Below, piece by piece: positions 49,195 through 55,028 of a DNA stretch of 55,028 nt. Source of the DNA: Nephromyces sp. MM_2019 (taxonomy: Eukaryota; Apicomplexa; Aconoidasida; Nephromycida). The stretch covers positions 1 to 55,028 of the forward strand of contig JADHZB010002061.1 of the NCBI GenBank assembly GCA_015657535.1, given 5' to 3'. Position 1 is the first letter of the stretch, and every line of letters begins with the position of its first letter. The notes under the pieces were generated by a model. It was not told the DNA's origin. It did no database searches and saw only the letters and a program-made list of their open reading frames with translations. The position numbers and the translations under genes were made by a program.

Positions 49195-51542
49195 GGAAAA
49201 TTTTATCGGAATAGATAGAAAGATATTTATATGAAACATCTTTATAAATCAAGTTAAAAGTGAAAGACAACTTTAAAGAAACTAAATAATAAATTTGAAT
49301 AGTATTGGAGCCAAATAAGAACGAAAAGCTAACTATACATTTTTTACATCAATATCAGCATGATACTTAGGATAGCATTATTATTAAGAATGAAGTAGAG
49401 AAGATTACTATTATCAATGAAACACAAACCAAAACTTTGGAAAGAATTCTTTATTAATTTGTAAGTTTTTGGGTACTATTTTTATTATAAACTACTCTAT
49501 TCCAGATGATATACTAATTCAATAGAATTTAGATTTCTTTGAAATGTTTACAAAATGATCAAAATCATACATCCCATATATTATTCAATTCTAATTTCTC
49601 CTTGAAATAGTACCTAAGCATTTATAATAAAAAATAAAAATTTTATTATACAAAAGAAAATAGAAAAATAACTAAACAAGAAATTTTCCATATATAATAT
49701 AAAATTTTGTAATAGAAGATCAAATAATTTTAATATGTTGTGTAGTGAATTTTTTCAATTTGTTAATTCTGTTAATTGTTTGTTATTTATATTTAGGAAG
49801 AATTATTTTTTTTACTTAACAACTTGATCAAAAAGGAAATAAATGATTTGTTTCATCAATTTTATAAACTATTAGAGAGGAAATAAAGAGAAATCAAATT
49901 TTTTGTATTATGAATCATTTTAAAAGTTGAAAAATTATATAAATGAAAGTTTTCAAGGACATAGAAAATTGAAAAATGAAAATTCAATCATTTCTTATTT
50001 TAGGTATTCATTGTCTAAGATATTTAAATTAATTCGAAATTGAAATCAAATTATCTTTAAAGAAATTGTTCCAGTAAAGTTTAAAAAATTATTATATAGA
50101 GATATTACCATATATCTATTAATATATTTATCATATAGATAAAAAAAATAGTTAAATAATGAACATATTGGCAAGCCATTCAAAACTAATAATTTATAAT
50201 ACATACTAGGAAGAAAAATAAAAATAAATTTTCACCTATACTTAAATATTAATATACCTGTTATGAATAATGAATTTGATCACATACAAACGTTATTATA
50301 TAAAAAACACTCAAACTAATTATCCTTTGACATCATTAGAAAGGTAAACACAAACAAATAAGTTACATATAAGCCATGCCATACTAATCACATATCTCTA
50401 AATATACAAAATGAATAACTGAAATAGAAATATGTAAATAAATTTTTAGGTATAGAAAATGATCCATCTAAATAGATAATTTAAGTATAATCACAACAAA
50501 TTGCATATTTACACATATGCAAAATAATATCATTAATCAAAAATATTCATGCACACACCACACACATTTTCAAAATGTAATACTTAAATATATATGTTTG
50601 TAAATTCGCTAATTAGTAGAGTTTAAACTAATAACAAAAAACAGCCTATTTAATAATTTCCAGTCAAAAAAAAATTACATCTTAGGATTGAAAATAATAT
50701 ATATCTATACGAACAAAGTTATAATCATATACAAATATAACTTAACAACTTTGATTACAATACTGTTTTCCCTATCATTTACAAACATTTACAATTAATA
50801 TTGGTTAGTTAAAGCACCCATACTTAAACCTACTTCTAGATATATTTAACACACACTCATAGTTATGCACATACATATATACATAAACTCACACACAAAC
50901 GTATACACTCATGCACACACATAAATTGGCATACAGGCAACACACTCATGAACACACATAAGCTCACGCACACATAGTACACACACACACATAGTACACA
51001 CACACACATACCCAAACCTATGTATAAATATACAAAAACTTAAAAAATAAATATGCACATACAAAAATTTAACATTGGATATACACATACATATATCCAT
51101 TTCTTAGAGTCTTAAATACCCATGCAAACATACACATGCACACATCCATACACACATCAATTATGCACTCAAACTTAATTAACACACGAAATAACAAATA
51201 TACACACATCACATATTCTCCCCCACACCCCCAAAAAAAACAAACACATTTTCTAACAGCCTCAACACACAAATAAACTATATATATAATATTATAATGT
51301 GTAAAATAATTAATTGTTATAATATGATACTAATCACCCAATAATATATATTTTATATAGATAAGACTATAATATTATATATATATATCTCCCTCTAGCT
51401 ATCGTTACACACACCTGTCTAAATTATATATATATATATATATATATAATTTAGACTTCACAGGAGAAAACCATACGCACACACACACACACACACACAT
51501 ACACACACACATACACACACACACACAGACACAGACACACAG

Positions 51543-51574
<32 letters not shown>

Positions 51575-51837
51575 ACACACACACACAGACACACACACAC
51601 ACACACATCCTCATATAAATTTAGACCTTAGATGTATAGCTTTTGGTAAATTAATATTTGCGAAAATTTTTAGATCAAAGTGAATTATATAATTTACAGA
51701 ATACACACAAACTATTTTATATAATTTGTTTATTTTAATTTCACCTATTTGAGTTATTTACCAAATTGAATTATTATTGAACTTTATTATATTTTTTACT
51801 GTACTTTAGACATAATTAAACCTTAAAGACAGATAAA

Positions 51838-51869
<32 letters not shown>

Positions 51870-52662
51870 TAACTTACACATATATATTTATATATATAAA
51901 CTTACTCACACAACACACAAATACACCCACTCCACTTAATCACAGTAAACATACACATTACACACATACAATACTCATATAAATACACTACACACAACAA
52001 TAAATATATAAAGTAATCTGCACACATATATATAAATACACAACACACACAAAGTCACTTGATTAATTATATACCCTAAAAATCTGTTTACACTGAACAT
52101 ATCATTTACAGATTACCTATTTCATTAAAATATCTAAACACTACCTTACACACATATTCTATTTATACTATAGAATCCAATAAATTCAAATACACACACA
52201 CACACACACATGACTAAAGACACACCTGAGGAGTAACAGAGTATACACACACACTCGAGAAAAAAATATATAGGCTAAAAAATTACACACAAATTAGACA
52301 CCCTTCACACATTGACTGGGAATACATGAAAAATATTAATGGGTATATATATATATAGATAAATAATAACTTAAAGATAAGTATAAGATTTTTTATAAGA
52401 TCTACAAAAATCACATACTAAACTATATATCAGATGATTAATAAGTTTACACACAACCCTATTGAATTTCCTATACACACATACACATATATATATATAT
52501 ATATATATACATATATACTTTTAGCACTAATGAATATTCTACACATATCCAACCCTAATGAATTGCTTATACACCCACACCCACACACACAAATTTATTT
52601 AAATATATATGAACTAAGATGTGTACATCTCAATAAATTGATTTAAAATCTATTGAGTTTTC

Positions 52663-52704
<42 letters not shown>

Positions 52705-52734
52705 TTGACAGATTTACACACAAAACGTAACAGG
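49195..52734. other. intergenic spacer, AT-rich then CA-rich, no gene seen
   Basis: From the tRNA to about 50800 it is very AT-rich with no conserved frame. From there to the SUN-like gene it is CA/CATA microsatellite with TA runs. No gene recognised. Confidence 0.6.
51476..51607. repeat. (CA)n microsatellite with CAGA interruptions
   Basis: About 130 bp of CA dinucleotides with periodic CAGACA and CATACA variants. Confidence 0.95.
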
Positions 52735-54943
52735 ATGAGTGAACAGCCTACGTTATTGGAAAGTACACACACATCTACATCATCCTTACAGACATCACCT
52801 ATACACACACAATCTACACACACACAATATATATACACACAACCATTTAATAAAGCTTGTAAGAGGTTAAATCAAAGGATAATATATGAAATTGATAATG
52901 AAACAAAACCAACCTCAAAACATCAAAATTCAAAATTTATGAAATCATTTTACACATTTCTAAGCTATTTAATCAAATCTATGCTATTGGCTGTGTGTGT
53001 AATATTTATTTCATTATTTACACTCAATCACCCACTCTTAAATACACACACAAACCAACCCATTGATGAAGATATCAGTACTAAATTGACTGTACACCAA
53101 TTAAAAGAACAAATAAATACTCTACAACTTGCTATTGAACAACTCAAACATACTCAAAATGTGTGTATATATATATGTGTGTGTTGTGTGTGTATATATA
53201 TATATGTGTGTGTTATGTGTATATATATACATATGTGTGTGTTATGTGTATATATATACATATGTGTGTGTTGTGTGTGTATATATATGTATGTGTGTTG
53301 TGTGTATATATATGTATGTGTGTGTTGTGTGTATATATACATATGTGTGTGCTGTGTGTATATATACATATGTGTGTGTTGTGTGTGTATATATATATGT
53401 ATGTGTGTTGTGTATATATATATATATATATGTGTGTGTATATATATGTATGTGTGTTTTGTGTGTGTATATATATATTTATATATATGTGTATATATAT
53501 ATATATGTGTGTATATATGTGTGTTTGCATATATATATGTGTATAGGAGGGTGGGTGGTTTTAATAATACAATATATAATTGTGTGGCTGAAAAATTGAA
53601 TTGATTAGTTATATTTCATATGTGAATTAGTGTGTATGTGAGATATATGATTATTTTTACGTGTGTAACATATGGAAATATGTGTGTGTATTTTTATATA
53701 TAATTTATGTCCCACATTTTTTATATTTTCAGGAAATATTCGACCAAAAATTAAATCAGGCAAAAGAGCATATAACTACGGTTATACCTTTGTAAATTTT
53801 ACCCAATTTTTAATTATATATATACACACACACATCAACATACTGACAAATATATCTACACACACATATCTACACACTACTTAAATCATAGAGCTTTATA
53901 TACATGTTTATAGATATTATCAAACTTACACACAATTTTATTTACCTACACAAATTAAATGACGATCAGACTATATATATATATATATATATAAATTAAT
54001 TCATGTATGTACACACACAATGCACTCCATCCCTCACAATCCTACACACACACACACAACCATCTACACACATACACACAACCACCTACACACACCCACA
54101 CAACCACCTACACACACCCACACAACCACCTACACACATACACACAACCACCTACACACACATCTACACACACACACACACATCTACACACACACACACA
54201 CATCTACACACACACACACACATCTACACACACACACACATCTACACACAAAAACATATGTATATATATATACATAAAATTTTCTCTATATAATATATCA
54301 GATTTGTAAAAATGAGATTTATATTCAACTTGAAGAATTCACAAACACATATAAATACACAAATACACCACACACACACACACCTAATAATCAATTAGTT
54401 ACACAAATCATAGATAATATAGATATAATTTCGAGAGTACTCAATCAATCAGATAATCAAAATTTTACACAAGCACCAAATAAAATTACACACACACACC
54501 TACTTGACACAACTTCAACACAGGAAATATCTACACACACATTTGATAATAAATCAAAAGATGGAAGCTCAATCATGTAATACACACACACATATATATA
54601 TTTGTTACATTATTTAGACATGTGCGTGTGTTTGCACATATTTATGTGTGTGTTTTTGCACATATTTATGTGTGTGTTTGCACATATTTATGTGTGTGTT
54701 TGCACATATTTATGTGTGTGTTTTTGCACATATTTATGTGTGTGTTTGCACATATTTATGTGTGTGTTTTTGCACATATTTATGTGTGTGTTTTTGCACA
54801 TATTTATGTGTGTGTGTATTTCTGCATGTGTGTATGTACATATTTGTGTGTGTATATTACTAAGATCTATTTTATAACATTCATTTACAGCAAACCAACA
54901 GATGAACCTCCTAACAATATTGATTGGGCACTAAGTTCATTAG
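52735..54943 (+). CDS. single-pass coiled-coil protein, probable SUN-domain (LINC) protein, 3' end cut off
   Basis: Exons: 52735-53160, 53733-53780, 54302-54576, 54891-54943; phases fit and the gene runs off the window. The start is ATG (MSEQPTLLES). Residues 1-80 are Ser/Thr/Gln-rich. One membrane segment lies at about residues 83-103 (SYLIKSMLLAVCVIFISLFT). It is followed by a heptad-like coiled coil (STKLTVHQLKEQINTLQLAI) continued by exon 2 (EIFDQKLNQAKEHITT), a Thr/His-rich linker, and finally KPTDEPPNNIDWALSSLG, resembling the opening of a SUN domain (D.AL.s.Ga). That order (nucleoplasmic tail, membrane, coiled coil, SUN) is the layout of inner nuclear membrane SUN proteins that bind KASH partners. 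The SUN call rests on a short match and order only. Confidence 0.55.
53161..53550. repeat. (TG)n/(TA)n repeat forming the 5' part of intron 1 of the SUN-like gene
   Basis: The exon ends CAAAAT and the intron begins directly as GTGTGTATATAT, so the splice donor is the first unit of the microsatellite. GTGTGTTGTGTG and TATATA modules alternate for about 390 nt. Confidence 0.92.
54040..54250. repeat. (CA)n and CTACACACA repeat in intron 2 of the SUN-like gene
   Basis: CACA runs with regular ACCACCTACACACA, then ACATCTACACACACAC, units. As RNA it is complementary to the TG repeats of both neighbouring introns. Confidence 0.92.
54627..54815. repeat. tandem repeat, 8 copies of a 22-24 bp unit, in intron 3 of the SUN-like gene
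   Basis: Eight copies of TTTGCACATATTTATGTGTG-type units in two lengths, 22 and 24 bp, differing by an extra TT. It is a true minisatellite, unlike the surrounding dinucleotide repeats. Confidence 0.93.
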
Positions 54944-55028
54944 GTACACACAACAACTCATTTATAATTTTTTACACACACAACTACATTAATCATTCCC
55001 ATATATATATATATATATATATATATAT

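Noticed and set aside
53154..53600. Tyr/Ile/Cys/Val-rich frames extending the SUN-like exon
   Set aside because: TG/TA repeat read through the intron; the frame leaves plausible coding sequence exactly at the GT after CAAAAT.

Overview
The window looks like nuclear DNA of an intron-rich, AT-rich unicellular eukaryote. Genes are split by GT-AG introns whose phases fit exactly. The products are typical eukaryotic ones: GPI-anchor synthesis, mitochondrial leucine breakdown, an LSm subunit of U6 snRNP, an RbAp48-type histone chaperone, and a likely SUN-domain protein. A nuclear-type tRNA-Thr carries A and B boxes. Spacers and introns are full of (CA/TG)n and (TA)n microsatellites, and one holds a 50-N assembly gap. 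Gene ends use TAA, TAG and TGA, so the code appears standard. I cannot name the lineage; methylcrotonoyl-CoA carboxylase and a full GPI pathway argue against a strongly reduced parasite.

Layout: PIGV-like GPI mannosyltransferase II (245-4258, minus); MCCC2/MCCB, the beta subunit of methylcrotonoyl-CoA carboxylase (5819-11861, minus, 13 exons, two in-frame TAA codons); a 6.5 kb gene-poor, CA-rich stretch; a 9-exon gene (18397-23828, plus) fusing an AMPK-beta-type glycogen-binding CBM48 domain to a Ptc7-like PP2C phosphatase; four unrecognised spliced genes (25960-27623 minus, 27924-28347 plus, 29654-31883 plus, 32262-34941 minus); LSM5 (37057-37709, minus); a roughly 3.9 kb block of bacterial origin (about 39350-43250); an RBBP4/MSI1-type WD40 histone chaperone (44429-46618, plus); a hairpin-rich, less AT-rich block leading into tRNA-Thr(CGT) (47796-49194); and a single-pass coiled-coil protein cut by the window edge just as a SUN-like domain begins (52735-54943, plus).

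The bacterial block carries five decayed loci: a 5-formyltetrahydrofolate cyclo-ligase-like ORF, an N-truncated aminopeptidase P with a stop and a lost metal ligand, an unknown ORF with a probable frameshift, an ankyrin-repeat gene with six in-frame stops, and a frameshifted TnpB fragment. This gene mix resembles Rickettsiales/Holosporales-type endosymbionts. It is best read as a dead endosymbiont insertion, with an assembly join as the main alternative.

The most novel points are: (1) the CBM48-PP2C fusion, a possible glycogen-targeted Ser/Thr phosphatase; (2) complementary (CA)n and (TG)n introns flanking a phase-0 exon that holds most of the CBM48 domain, so RNA pairing could loop it out; the same arrangement recurs in the SUN-like gene; (3) premature TAA codons in a well conserved MCCB gene, one avoidable by an in-frame alternative acceptor; (4) the endosymbiont-derived block. 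Gene models were derived by hand from frames, splice signals and phase, without alignment or RNA data.
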